NCBI GenBank assembly: GCA_965214955.1
Contig: CBDCCU010000009.1
Span: 124,001-188,000 of the forward strand
Direction: 5' to 3'
DNA: 64,000 nucleotides
Source: Aliikangiella sp965214955
GTDB taxonomy: Bacteria > Pseudomonadota > Gammaproteobacteria > Enterobacterales > Kangiellaceae
Shown: one piece after another, positions 18,084-26,980 of the stretch
Position numbering within the stretch: the first letter of the stretch is position 1
Layout of the letters: each line of letters starts with the position of its first letter
Notes under the pieces: model-generated
Seen by the model: the letters and a program-made list of their open reading frames with translations, nothing else
Told to the model about the DNA's origin: nothing
Database searches by the model: none
Made by a program: the position numbers and the translations under genes

Positions 18084-19441
18084 GACTTCACTCCTGCTAA
18101 ATAGTAGTTAATTGCCAATATGGTTTTTTGCTTTTGCGTTGAAATATTAAGCGCATCAATCTGTGCATTAAGCGAGGCAATTCGCGCGCGTACCACTTGA
18201 CTAAAATCGCCGTTATCATTGGTATAGGCGTTTAGGGCAGATTCGGCAAAGTCTTGGGCTTTAGGTAAAATTAATGTTTGATAACGATCTTCTCTTTCAA
18301 TAAGACGAGTATAATTTTCTAAATGAACTTGTAGCTGAGTTAACATTTCCCTTAATAATCGCCACTTTTTAACTTTGCTGGCAGACTTTTTAAAAATTGC
18401 CGACTCTACATTTTTATCTTGGTTGTTGCTGGTAAATATTGGCAGCTCAAAAGTAACGCCAACCGAAACGAAATCTGCTCGCTCAATGCCTGCTTCACTT
18501 TCATCACGATAACCATAACTGGCATTGAACCCCCATTTCGGTTTATAAGATTGCTCTGCTAGCTGAATGTTTGTTTCATTTGTTTGAACTTCTTTATCTA
18601 TCGCAATAATTTTAGGGTGGGCTAGCAAAATATTAGTCAGACTTTTTTGATTTGTTGTTAACTTTTCTAATGGCAGCTTAATGCTTAGTTCTATAAATTC
18701 TTTTGGTAATTCAATTTTAAATAATGGGTGAAATAAATGACTTTGAGTATTTGCGTAGCTGTCATAATTAGCACTGTCATAATTAGCATTAATCATTCCT
18801 AACAGCTTTTCTTCCAGTACCGCAGATTCTTGATATAAAGACGATAGTTTTTCCTCTAACAGCGCCAATTCTAATTGAGCGTTAACAATATCTTGCTGGC
18901 TGGATTTTCCAATAGTTGCCGCATAACTGGCTTTGGAGATATCAGCCAACTGCTCAAATAATTGCTGACTCTTTTTTACTAACTGAATCGAATGTTTATT
19001 TTGATAAAAATCAAGCCATAATTGACCCGCATTTAATCCCACCAATGCTTTATGGTTTGCTCGCGCTAATGGATAACTCGACGCAACCTGCTTTAATTTT
19101 AAACTTTTAAGCTGCAAGCTATCTCCAGCAGGAAAGTTTTGCTGATAACCAATTTTCAGTTGTGTCATTTGCTCTTGATTAAACTTAAAACTATCCGATG
19201 GCAAATTAATGGCCGCTATTGAAATGTTGGGATCGGGCAGGGCAGATGCACTGACACTTTTAGCCAGAATTGATTGTTCTGCTAAATGATTTTCTTTAAG
19301 CCAAGGATCATTTTTTTGCGCTAATGCAATCGCTTGCTGTATAGAAATTTTTTGTTGATTTTTAAAATCTGGTGCTGCTTTTAAACTAGCGCTAATAGCC
19401 AACATCAATAAAACTACTAGCGATAAATATAAACTTTTCAT
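18080..19441 (-). CDS. cusC: TolC-like outer-membrane channel of the Cus system
   Basis: Outer-membrane efflux protein, 453 aa, with signal peptide (residues 1-22, ASLKA) and two OEP repeats of long amphipathic helices (about 40-230 and 270-450). It would form the exit duct for CusBA. It is the first gene of the cusCBA order; its stop overlaps the cusB start (ATGA), consistent with tight co-expression. Similarity to E. coli CusC itself is low, so the symbol follows context. Confidence 0.85.
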   Translation of the reverse strand: MKSLYLSLVVLLMLAISASLKAAPDFKNQQKISIQQAIALAQKNDPWLKENHLAEQSILAKSVSASALPDPNISIAAINLPSDSFKFNQEQMTQLKIGYQQNFPAGDSLQLKSLKLKQVASSYPLARANHKALVGLNAGQLWLDFYQNKHSIQLVKKSQQLFEQLADISKASYAATIGKSSQQDIVNAQLELALLEEKLSSLYQESAVLEEKLLGMINANYDSANYDSYANTQSHLFHPLFKIELPKEFIELSIKLPLEKLTTNQKSLTNILLAHPKIIAIDKEVQTNETNIQLAEQSYKPKWGFNASYGYRDESEAGIERADFVSVGVTFELPIFTSNNQDKNVESAIFKKSASKVKKWRLLREMLTQLQVHLENYTRLIEREDRYQTLILPKAQDFAESALNAYTNDNGDFSQVVRARIASLNAQIDALNISTQKQKTILAINYYLAGVKS

Positions 19442-19502
19442 GATGACTCACCCAAATGGTGCTTATAAAATTTTTCACAACAATATAGCGAGATTGATAT
19501 TG

Positions 19503-19560
19503 TTGATCCGAAGATAAAAATAGAGTGATTCGATCCAAAAATAATAGACGGATCGATCCT
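19503..19560. promoter_or_regulatory. Iterated GATCC motif upstream of cusC
   Basis: Three TYGATCC-like heptamers at about 19503-19509, 19530-19536 and 19553-19559, the last embedded in the palindrome GGATCGATCC. They lie in the 123-bp gap between the metal-binding protein gene and cusC. Their spacing (27 and 23 bp) is not exact. They may be regulator sites; no known copper-box (CueR/CusR) is evident. Confidence 0.25.
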
Positions 19561-19564
19561 AAGA

Positions 19565-19924
19565 TTAAGCTAGAGTGGGTGGCTTATATAAAGAATATTG
19601 AAGAGAAGATAAAGATAGCGATTGATAATTAATACTGCGATTAGCCGTTTTATTTATGATTGAAAAACCATTAATCAAAGCCAATAAAACAATCGAACAA
19701 CTGCCTTGTGAACAATCAAAAAGCGTTTCGCAACAGTCCATAGATATGTTGGGATCAGAGGTTTGATCCATATTCATATTATGCATTGAGTGATCCATGC
19801 CAGAATGATCAATATTACTAAAATCACTTTGATTAAACGCCATATTACAATGCACGGCCTTAGCTGACACTGTTTGTGCCATAAAAGCCATTAGCATTAA
19901 AATTGTAATAAAGGTGCGTGTCAT
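19565..19924 (-). CDS. His/Met/Cys-rich periplasmic metal-binding protein
   Basis: A 119-aa protein with a signal peptide (cleavage near TVSA, residue 21). It has a metal-ligand-rich middle section: HCNMAF, HSGMDHSMHNMNMD and MDCCETLFDCSQGSC. A hydrophobic stretch follows, then a short C-terminal LYKPPTLA motif seen in small proteins encoded next to copper exporters. It lies immediately upstream of cusCBA on the same strand, so a periplasmic copper-binding or delivery role (CopL/CusF-like in function) is inferred. No exact family is claimed. Confidence 0.7.
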   Translation of the reverse strand: MTRTFITILMLMAFMAQTVSAKAVHCNMAFNQSDFSNIDHSGMDHSMHNMNMDQTSDPNISMDCCETLFDCSQGSCSIVLLALINGFSIINKTANRSINYQSLSLSSLQYSLYKPPTLA

Positions 19925-19978
19925 ATCTATAAAAATATTGTTAATTCGCTAATAAGCATAATAAATTTCAATAAAAGA

Positions 19979-20872
19979 TCAACAATTACTTAATGCTTGC
20001 GATAACTTGAAGTATTTAAACGGATAACCTGCGGCTTGTAATTTACTAGGCACAACTTTTTTGCCCGATAGCAAAAGCTCACTTCCCATTTGCCCCATTA
20101 ATAAATTAATGATTATTGCAGGCATGGTAAAAAATGTGGGTCGATTTAATATTTTACCCAGTGTTTTGGTCAATTCAGTATTGGTAACAGGGTTTGGCGC
20201 AGTAACATTTAGCGCGCCAGTGATAGTTTCGTTTTTGATAACAAAATCAATAATGCCAATCACATCATCAATATGAATCCACGGCATCCATTGACTTCCT
20301 GTTCCTATTTTACCGCCTAAACCTAACTTAAAAGGAAGCAACATTTTATTTAACGCGCCGCCACCACTACCCAGTACAATGCCGGTGCGTAACAAACAAG
20401 TTCTAATACCCAGTTTTGTGGCCTGCATGGCAATAGCTTCCCACTGATGGCAAAGCTTACTAGAAAAGCTTTTATCACCTTTATCACTTTCATTGATGGT
20501 ATTTTCCGTTGGCCCTATTCCATATGGTTCTATTCCATAGTAGCCAACAGCCGAACCACTAATAAACAGCTTTGGCCGATGCTCTGCACGATTAAAAAAA
20601 TCAATAAACTCTTGGGTGATGGTAAATCGGCTCTGCTCAATTTCTTGCTTTTGTTTATCCGTCCAACGCTTATTGGCAATTGGCTCACCGGCAAGATTAA
20701 TGGCAATATCAATTTTTTCTGTTGAAGTTAGTTCAGAAATAGACTTTATGGCTTTAACCGTTGACGGTACTTTATTGGGGTTTCTAGTAATTACAATAAG
20801 ATTGTGATCTTTTAAGTGATTACACAGGTGTTTTCCTATAAAACCAGTGCCACCAGAAATTAAAATATTCAT
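19979..20872 (-). CDS. TIGR01777 (YfcH-type) NAD-dependent epimerase family
   Basis: A 297-aa SDR-fold protein: dinucleotide-binding GGTGFIGKHLC at the N-terminus, INLAGEPIANKRWT (about 57-70), a YYG motif in SGSAVGYYGIE (about 114-124), and the C-terminal DUF1731 region with PAPIINLLMGQMGSELLLS-like sequence. This is the YfcH family, whose substrate is unknown and whose role in division-related sugar metabolism is speculative. Gene starts at ATG 20872. Confidence 0.9.
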   Translation of the reverse strand: MNILISGGTGFIGKHLCNHLKDHNLIVITRNPNKVPSTVKAIKSISELTSTEKIDIAINLAGEPIANKRWTDKQKQEIEQSRFTITQEFIDFFNRAEHRPKLFISGSAVGYYGIEPYGIGPTENTINESDKGDKSFSSKLCHQWEAIAMQATKLGIRTCLLRTGIVLGSGGGALNKMLLPFKLGLGGKIGTGSQWMPWIHIDDVIGIIDFVIKNETITGALNVTAPNPVTNTELTKTLGKILNRPTFFTMPAIIINLLMGQMGSELLLSGKKVVPSKLQAAGYPFKYFKLSQALSNC

Positions 20873-20944
20873 GGATTGCCATTTAGTTTTTTGCGAGTGA
20901 TCTTAGTATGTGCATAAAAGTAAAAAATGGCAATCAAAGCAAAC

Positions 20945-21424
20945 TTACATTAAACGCTTAAACTCGTCCTCTCTTTCTCTGGCAGACTCTTTAATTACTA
21001 ACGCCATTTGATGCGCTTGTTTATCTTCTTCACACAATTCTAAGTCTGGAACTAGGGTGGGTTGTCTTTGATAATCAAAAGCCACAAAGGTTAAAAATGC
21101 ACTCACGCATTTTAATAATCCACCTTTTTGATCATCACGATAAACATCACACTTTACAATCATTGAGGTTTTACCCACAGCAACCACTTTTGCGGTGGTT
21201 TTAATGTTATCACCCACCATTATGGGTTTGGCAAAATGCACGGCTTCTACGGTTACCGTTGACACTTGGTTTTCGCTAAAGCGTTTTGCTGCCATTGCCG
21301 CAGTAGTATCCATAATAGCTAACACATCACCACCAAACATATTACCGCTTGGGTTTGCTTGGTTTGGGAAAACTAAGTTCCAGTTAACCATTTCTTCTGC
21401 TTTTTTCACTTTTCTTTGCGACAT
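20945..21424 (-). CDS. Acyl-CoA thioesterase, hotdog fold
   Basis: A 159-aa single hotdog domain with the motifs NPSGNMFGGDVLAIMD (about 25-40) and VTVEAVHFAKPI, matching the YciA/BFIT acyl-CoA hydrolase family. It hydrolyses acyl-CoA to free acid and CoA in the cytoplasm; chain-length preference cannot be read from sequence. It is a separate transcription unit ahead of the copper receptor. Confidence 0.88.
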   Translation of the reverse strand: MSQRKVKKAEEMVNWNLVFPNQANPSGNMFGGDVLAIMDTTAAMAAKRFSENQVSTVTVEAVHFAKPIMVGDNIKTTAKVVAVGKTSMIVKCDVYRDDQKGGLLKCVSAFLTFVAFDYQRQPTLVPDLELCEEDKQAHQMALVIKESAREREDEFKRLM

Positions 21425-21490
21425 TGTTGCAACCTAATTAATCAACGATAACCACTATATTGTGATTAATGGATTAATTACAAGCCAGAT

Positions 21491-21518
21491 AAAAAAAGAT
21501 CCACCGCTAAGGTGGATC
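21491..21518 (-). terminator. Terminator of the copper receptor gene
   Basis: Perfect 8-bp stem GATCCACC/GGTGGATC with 5-nt loop (21498-21518), followed on the minus strand by a run of seven U. It is about 40 bp past the receptor stop. Confidence 0.85.
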
Positions 21519-21557
21519 ATAAGGGGAGAGTGATCAATTAAGATCGAATGAATAAGT

Positions 21558-23627
21558 TTAAAGCTCGGTTAAAATAGATATCCAAACTTGACGTCCTGGC
21601 TCATTAACTCGCTGCGCTTCAGGATTAAATGGATCTAAGTTTGCTCGACTGACATGGTAGGCAAAGGTTTCATCAAATACGTTGTCGATACCCGCCGACA
21701 ATTGCCAACTGTCATTAAGGTCGTATCTCACCTTAAAGTCTAAAGCGGTCCAACTATCTGACTCACCCGCATCAAGAGCACTACCAGTCATCATATTGTC
21801 GTCAACATCGTTTTGCTCAAGTGCAAAACGGAGATCAAACCAGTAAGACCAATCATCATTTTCGTTGCTGAATCTTAGCAAACCTTCAACAGGTGGAATT
21901 TGATATAGCGGTCTGCCATTATCATCATTTTCACCCTTCACATACGCAAGGTTGGTATAAAACATCCAAGTATCGGCAAATGATTTTTGTAGTGCCCACT
22001 CAAAGCCATTAAATGTAGCATCGGCATTACGATAAATAGTTGCCATATCCATTGCTAAAACACCTTCTTGCATTCTAGCGCGATCTCTAAGAATAAAGTC
22101 ATCAACTTGGTCGTAATAAACGCTAAGTTCAGTCCAGCCACCATCAAACTTCCACTTTGCACCCAGCTCTAACTGATTGTGTGTTTCTGGCTCAATACCC
22201 GGATTACCAATCCAGCGCATCATTGCCATATTATTACCCGCACCAATATAGCGTTCGGTGGCATCGGCAGTTCTTACGGTTGAGCTAATACCCACCCAAT
22301 AGAGTGAATCTTCTGCTTGATGATAATAACGCGAAAATGCACTCACATTATCTTCATCAGACTCTGCTGGTATATCACTAAAATAAGTACCGTATAACGC
22401 GTTACCATCGGCAGTGCCTACAAAGGGTGCCGAAGCACTTACGTTATCTAAACGGGCGCCCGACTTAATACGGTTATTATCGTCAATTAAATACTCAGCT
22501 TCTAAAGCAACGCCAAAAATTTCTAGCTCGTTTTCTGGCCAAATTCGTGCCTGTAGCATTGTGGGAGTGCCCATCATTCCCATAAAACGTTCGGCATGTC
22601 TTTCAACATTTTGCCAATCAAAACTGGCTTGCCAAATGGTATTTTTGCTCTCGTTTTCCCATCGTTTTAACCACTTAAATCCTTGAGTTTCAGAGTGAGC
22701 ATCGGTAAGCATTCGCATTGGCGCCGTTTGCTCGCGCAGGCTATAGTTATCCATAATATGATGTGCATCGTTCCAATAAATTTGATACTCGCTATAGTTA
22801 TTAGAGTCTTGGTTACCATCAATATACAGTAGCTGACCAGCATCCATATCGGTTTGTGGCCCGTCCATCATGGTTCCCGCAAATAGTGCATCGGTTCCTC
22901 GGTTAGCCATAAAAGTAAAACGCAATTCTTGCTCATCACTTGGTGTATAACCTGCAACTAACGTATTAGTATTGGTTTCAAATGCGGTACGAGTTGGATT
23001 GCCATCGCCATCTTCATAACTGTCTTGATCAATTCTTTGGCTAATTAAACGCACATAACCATTGTCTGATCCAGTAGCAATATCGGCACCTACTTTATAA
23101 TAGTCAGACGAGTAAGCCGCCATTAATTTACCGGTTATTTCACCCGACTCAACATAAGGCTTGTAGCGTTTAAAGTTAATCGTGCCAGCAGGGCCGCCAG
23201 ATCCATAAGTTAAGGTTTCTACACCTTTAATAATTTGCACTTCATCCCAACCAAAAGGTTCGGTATAAGCACCAGGTGAATCCATACGATTAGGGCCTGC
23301 ACCATGTAAAAATGCACCTTGTTGAAGTAAGTTAATTCGAGTTTGGCTTTGCCCTCTTAATACAGGATCAATCCCATGACCACCAGCACGAATTGCCGAA
23401 AAGCCGGCTATTCGGGTGAGAAGATCACCCGCATCAATAATGACTTGATTATCATACTCATCAAGTTGCTCGGTTGAGCCTTCAATGCTTTGTTGAATAG
23501 GAGAACCAGTAATCACCAATTTGTGACTTTCTTTTTCCTCATTTTCATGCGCATCATCAGCCCAAGCACTAGCACAGCAAAGAGCAATCATTGTAGGTAC
23601 AAAAATTCGTTTTGCTTGTTTATTCAT
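21558..23627 (-). CDS. OprC/NosA-like TonB-dependent copper receptor
   Basis: A 689-aa outer-membrane receptor with signal peptide (cleavage at SAWA, about 23). The plug has the hallmarks of the TonB-copper family (TIGR01778): RAGGHGIDPVLRGQSQTRIN, GAGPNRMDSPGAYTEPFGWD and GPAGTINFKR. The barrel is Met-rich in places and ends in VNEPGRQVWISILTEL. OprC takes up copper and NosA is needed for nitrous-oxide-reductase copper supply. The neighbourhood (cus efflux, redox two-component system) supports copper homeostasis. It is divergent from regB with 209 bp between them. Confidence 0.9.
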   Translation of the reverse strand: MNKQAKRIFVPTMIALCCASAWADDAHENEEKESHKLVITGSPIQQSIEGSTEQLDEYDNQVIIDAGDLLTRIAGFSAIRAGGHGIDPVLRGQSQTRINLLQQGAFLHGAGPNRMDSPGAYTEPFGWDEVQIIKGVETLTYGSGGPAGTINFKRYKPYVESGEITGKLMAAYSSDYYKVGADIATGSDNGYVRLISQRIDQDSYEDGDGNPTRTAFETNTNTLVAGYTPSDEQELRFTFMANRGTDALFAGTMMDGPQTDMDAGQLLYIDGNQDSNNYSEYQIYWNDAHHIMDNYSLREQTAPMRMLTDAHSETQGFKWLKRWENESKNTIWQASFDWQNVERHAERFMGMMGTPTMLQARIWPENELEIFGVALEAEYLIDDNNRIKSGARLDNVSASAPFVGTADGNALYGTYFSDIPAESDEDNVSAFSRYYHQAEDSLYWVGISSTVRTADATERYIGAGNNMAMMRWIGNPGIEPETHNQLELGAKWKFDGGWTELSVYYDQVDDFILRDRARMQEGVLAMDMATIYRNADATFNGFEWALQKSFADTWMFYTNLAYVKGENDDNGRPLYQIPPVEGLLRFSNENDDWSYWFDLRFALEQNDVDDNMMTGSALDAGESDSWTALDFKVRYDLNDSWQLSAGIDNVFDETFAYHVSRANLDPFNPEAQRVNEPGRQVWISILTEL

Positions 23628-23725
23628 CTTGCTTTACTCTATTTTTAATTTAGTCTGTTTTTAGCTTAAATAAGATCAATGTATCTTTCAGGCGCAATAC
23701 TAATCCTGCTGTTTATAAGATCCCA

Positions 23726-23742
23726 TGCGACGAATTGTCGCA
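23726..23742. promoter_or_regulatory. 17-bp palindrome, candidate RegA site
   Basis: TGCGAC-GAATT-GTCGCA, a perfect 6-bp inverted repeat with 5-bp spacer, lies between the divergent copper receptor and regB genes, 84 bp from the receptor start and 95 bp from regB. RegA/PrrA/ActR/RoxR regulators are known to bind GCGNC-N5-GNCGC-like sites, and the cognate RegA-type gene is next to it. The match is seen; binding is inferred. Confidence 0.6.
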
Positions 23743-23836
23743 GTTAAATCGGCTAAAAAATTGATAAAATAAATTACCCAAACAATCTAAATTACAAAGC
23801 CCTTAAGTTTAAAGGGCTAGCTAAGAGACATTAACT

Positions 23837-25123
23837 TTGTTACCAAGCTTAAGCTCGCCGAGCAGCCTTTCTAACCATGCCAATGCGAAAATTTTAAATC
23901 GCATAAGATTGATCGCGATCAATGGGCAAATTCTGCTTATTCTATTTTCAGTCATTTATTTAGACATTTACCTGCCAACAGAATGGATTGTTGGCATTAT
24001 TGGATTTGAGATTGGGTTTCAAATTTTTAGTTATTGGCGAGTTAAACAGCCACAAATTATTTCATCAAAAACTCTGCTGAGTCATCTACTGATTGACTCG
24101 CTAATTTTAAGTAGCTTAGTTTATTTTGCTGGCGGGGCTCATAATCCGTTTATTTACTTATTGTTACTGCCAATTGCCCTAGGCACATTAATGCTAAAAC
24201 CTTATGAGCTGTTATTTATTTGTGCAATACAACTAATTTTATATTCTGCAATCAATCTTTACCCAAGACCATTAGAACTTGGCGAAACTAGCCCATTAAA
24301 TTCTTTTCACTTGCATCTAACAGGCATGTGGATCAATTTTATTTTAACCGTGACTTTAATGGGCGTATTTGGATTATTGTCGCGACACACCATGCTACAA
24401 CAAGAAAAAAAATTACAACAACTGCGTGAAAAACAATTAAAAGACGAGCAACTTTTAAGTTTAGGTATTGTATCGGCAAGTGCAGCTCACGAACTAGGAA
24501 CGCCATTAGCAACAATGGCGGTTATTATTGATGATTTAAAACACGAAGAAGTACCCGAAACCTTTAAACAAGATTTAGATATTTTATCGAATCAAATTGA
24601 TGCTAGCCGTAATATTATTCAGTCACTTTCACATAAAAGCCAGCATACTCAAAACCAGCTGTCTTCAAATCAATTAAACGCTAAAAATATTAAACTCAGC
24701 TTAACTAACCTCTTTGAAAATTGGTTAGTTTACCGTCCCAAAATTGTGCTAAAAACCAACTGGAATAATCAAGTTGAAGTGCTTGATATTGCATTGCCAC
24801 TAAGTGTTGAACAAGCTCTCACCAATTTGCTTGATAACGCAGCAGATGCAGGTCTGGAAAACAATAGCGATAGTATTGAAATCAATGTTAGTCATAATGC
24901 TCATGAGTTTATTATTGAAATACTCGATAACGGCAAAGGTATTTCAAAAGAATTGCAGTCTTCTACAGGGGTTAGCTTAACCAAAACTAACAAAAAAGAC
25001 GGTTTAGGTTGGGGGCTATTTTTATCAAATGCCAGTTTAGAACGAGTTGGTGGAAATGTAGAGTTAAGTAATCGTGAAAATGGCGGCACCCAAACTAAAA
25101 TAATCTTGCCTAAAAACCAATAA
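23837..25123 (+). CDS. regB: RegB/PrrB-type redox sensor histidine kinase
   Basis: A 428-aa kinase with six membrane helices in residues 25-185. The quinone/redox motif GGAHNPF of the RegB/PrrB/ActS/RoxS family is at 99-105. The H-box AAHELGTPLATM has phosphoacceptor His218, and the ATPase has LTNLLDNAADAG and GLGWGLFLSNASLERVGG. The conserved redox-active cysteine of RegB (Cys265 of Rhodobacter, in an RCRDIL-like context) is Ser257 here (DASRNII). The start is TTG at 23837 with AAGAGA upstream; the first internal ATG is far inside the domain. RegA follows after 13 bp. Confidence 0.9.
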   Translation: MLPSLSSPSSLSNHANAKILNRIRLIAINGQILLILFSVIYLDIYLPTEWIVGIIGFEIGFQIFSYWRVKQPQIISSKTLLSHLLIDSLILSSLVYFAGGAHNPFIYLLLLPIALGTLMLKPYELLFICAIQLILYSAINLYPRPLELGETSPLNSFHLHLTGMWINFILTVTLMGVFGLLSRHTMLQQEKKLQQLREKQLKDEQLLSLGIVSASAAHELGTPLATMAVIIDDLKHEEVPETFKQDLDILSNQIDASRNIIQSLSHKSQHTQNQLSSNQLNAKNIKLSLTNLFENWLVYRPKIVLKTNWNNQVEVLDIALPLSVEQALTNLLDNAADAGLENNSDSIEINVSHNAHEFIIEILDNGKGISKELQSSTGVSLTKTNKKDGLGWGLFLSNASLERVGGNVELSNRENGGTQTKIILPKNQ

Positions 25124-25136
25124 AATAGATATAAAA

Positions 25137-25667
25137 ATGAATTCTCTTATTGTACTAATTGATGATGATGCAACTTTCCGTCAAGTCATGACAAGAAGTT
25201 TGTTGCGCTTAAATATTGAAACCAGCAATTTTCCACACCCTCAAGAAGCATTAGATACCATAAAATCTAATGAAAACCCCGTTGTGTTACTAGATTTAAA
25301 ATTAGAATCCGATTCTGGTTTGCGTTGGATCCAATCAATAAAACAAGCGAATCAAAACGCACGTATTATTTTATTAACGGGTTATGCCAGCATATCTACA
25401 GCGGTTGAAGCGATAAAGCTTGGTGCAGATGATTATTTAGCCAAACCAATAACCGCCAGAGAAGTGTTAGCTTTTTTAGATAAACCAAGCCAAGGAACTG
25501 AAAGTCCAATTAATTCAAGCCCTATGTCGGTTGAAAGGTTAGAATGGGAGCATATTCAAAAAATATTAAATGAAAACGATGGTAACGTGTCGGCAACCGC
25601 ACGCGCTCTTGGAATGCACCGAAGAACCTTACAAAGAAAGTTGGCTAAAAAACCAGCAAAAAGCTAG
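25137..25667 (+). CDS. regA: RegA/PrrA-type response regulator
   Basis: A 176-aa regulator: receiver domain with IDDDATFRQV (about 7-16), phosphoacceptor Asp in VLLDLKLESDSG (about 51-62), and Lys in LAKPIT. A short linker leads to a C-terminal Fis-type helix-turn-helix, VSATARALGMHRRTLQRKLA. This is the compact architecture of RegA/PrrA/ActR, global regulators of respiration and redox genes. It forms an operon with regB. Confidence 0.92.
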   Translation: MNSLIVLIDDDATFRQVMTRSLLRLNIETSNFPHPQEALDTIKSNENPVVLLDLKLESDSGLRWIQSIKQANQNARIILLTGYASISTAVEAIKLGADDYLAKPITAREVLAFLDKPSQGTESPINSSPMSVERLEWEHIQKILNENDGNVSATARALGMHRRTLQRKLAKKPAKS

Positions 25668-25703
25668 AGTCTGGATTACCTAAGCTCTAAAGCAAGCGAT
25701 ACT

Positions 25704-26360
25704 TTAAAACTCTTTGATACCAGCTGATGTTGCTAAAATAAGATGATCGGCATTACGCTGAGCAAATAAACCATTAGTCACAACACCCACAATTTCATTA
25801 ATTTGCGACTCAAGCACTTTAGGATGAACAATAGATAGGTTGTGCACATCAATGATCACATTGCCATTATCAGTAACAACCCCCTGCCGATAAAGTGGAT
25901 CGCCACCCAGCTTTACAATTTGTCTGGCAACATGGCTACGAGCCATAGGAATCACTTCTACTGGAAGCGGAAATTGACCCAGTGTTTCAACATATTTGGA
26001 GTCATCGGCAATACAAACAAATTTATCGGCAACGGCAGTAATAATTTTTTCACGAGTTAATGCCGCACCGCCACCTTTAATAAGCTCTAAGTTTTGATTA
26101 GCTTCATCCGCTCCATCAATATAAACGGGGACCGACTGAGCATCATTTAAATCAATCACTTCAATGCCTAATGCTTGTAATTTTTTAGTTGATGCTTCTG
26201 AGCTAGAAACCGCTGCCTTTATACGGTGTTTATGATCGGCCAATAAATCAATAAAACAATTAACCGTTGAACCTGTGCCAATACCAATAATTTCATCGTC
26301 TTGAATGTATTTTAATGCGGCTTTGGCAGCTTCAATTTTTAATGCTAGTTGCTGATCCAT
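25704..26360 (-). CDS. rpiA: Ribose-5-phosphate isomerase A
   Basis: A 218-aa cytosolic isomerase of the pentose phosphate pathway interconverting ribose-5-P and ribulose-5-P. Signature motifs: IGTGSTVNCFID, SSEASTKKL, DGADEANQNLELIKGGG (catalytic Asp and the following loop), and KVLESQIN. Full length. It converges with regA (36 bp between stops). Confidence 0.97.
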   Translation of the reverse strand: MDQQLALKIEAAKAALKYIQDDEIIGIGTGSTVNCFIDLLADHKHRIKAAVSSSEASTKKLQALGIEVIDLNDAQSVPVYIDGADEANQNLELIKGGGAALTREKIITAVADKFVCIADDSKYVETLGQFPLPVEVIPMARSHVARQIVKLGGDPLYRQGVVTDNGNVIIDVHNLSIVHPKVLESQINEIVGVVTNGLFAQRNADHLILATSAGIKEF

Positions 26361-26712
26361 TTAAAAACCTATCGTTAAAAAGCTTAAAGTTTTGGGCAAG
26401 CAATTATACACCCCCATAAATACAAGCGTAAGCGTTTATACACTTAAGATCACACAAGAGCAGGTAAAATATGCCAAAAAAGTGATAAAAACTTCTCATT
26501 TTGGTCATTTTTTTGTCAATTCAACTTGATCCTGTTAAAAAACAAGAGTATGTTAATTGCCCGGTTTGATTTTTATCAACTAAATCAACTGTGTAGGACA
26601 AGAATTTTTAATTCAGTAGAAGCATCTTTTATTAAGATAAATCAACTAGGCAAGGGACTCCAACTTTTAGTTTAAATAACAATAATCGCCTTTTGGCATA
26701 GTGGAGAACCAA
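26361..26712. other. Non-coding leader region between rpiA and the 43-aa gene
   Basis: A 352-bp gap holding the divergent promoters of rpiA and the small gene at 26713. A good sigma-70-like promoter for the small gene is annotated separately. It implies a leader of about 150 nt, AT-rich, without a strong hairpin that I can see. Confidence 0.5.
26526..26554 (+). promoter_or_regulatory. Sigma-70-type promoter for the 43-aa gene
   Basis: TTGATC (26526-26531), 17-bp spacer, TATGTT (26549-26554). Both boxes match the consensus at four of six positions and the spacing is ideal. It lies 159 bp upstream of the ATG. Confidence 0.45.
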
Positions 26713-26844
26713 ATGAAACGTAAACCAGACATCTTAGTCGTTCTGGCTGCGTTACTTGGAATTGGCATTGTGATGTCAAGTTTTAGTGGGGTTGGTGTGG
26801 CAAAGCCGCAAGTTCAACAAACTCAAGTAACATCTGCAAACTAG
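26713..26844 (+). CDS. Small membrane-anchored protein, 43 aa
   Basis: ORF of 43 codons with a strong ribosome site (GGAGAA, 6 nt before ATG). The product has a basic N-terminus MKRKPD, one hydrophobic helix (about residues 7-22, ILVVLAALLGIGIVMS) and a short polar Gln/Thr-rich tail (KPQVQQTQVTSAN). It is a typical single-pass inner-membrane microprotein with the tail likely periplasmic. The function is unknown. Two small hairpins follow directly (26845-26900). It was found by reading the sequence because it is short. Confidence 0.65.
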   Translation: MKRKPDILVVLAALLGIGIVMSSFSGVGVAKPQVQQTQVTSAN

Positions 26845-26900
26845 TTATCACCCTCGATAACAAAGGATCGGTTTCTAGCCGATGCTAGGTTTTGTGTGTT
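26845..26900 (+). terminator. Two hairpins after the 43-aa gene
   Basis: GTTATC-N6-GATAAC immediately after the stop, then ATCGG-N7-CCGAT followed by GCTAGGTTTTGTG. The U-tract is imperfect, so this is a possible terminator or 3' stabiliser. Confidence 0.35.
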
Positions 26901-26980
26901 ATTTATATTTTTATTTCAACAGCTCCTAATTTCCCATTCAGCATTATTAACTCAACAATATTGCTATATCTACTAATAGA

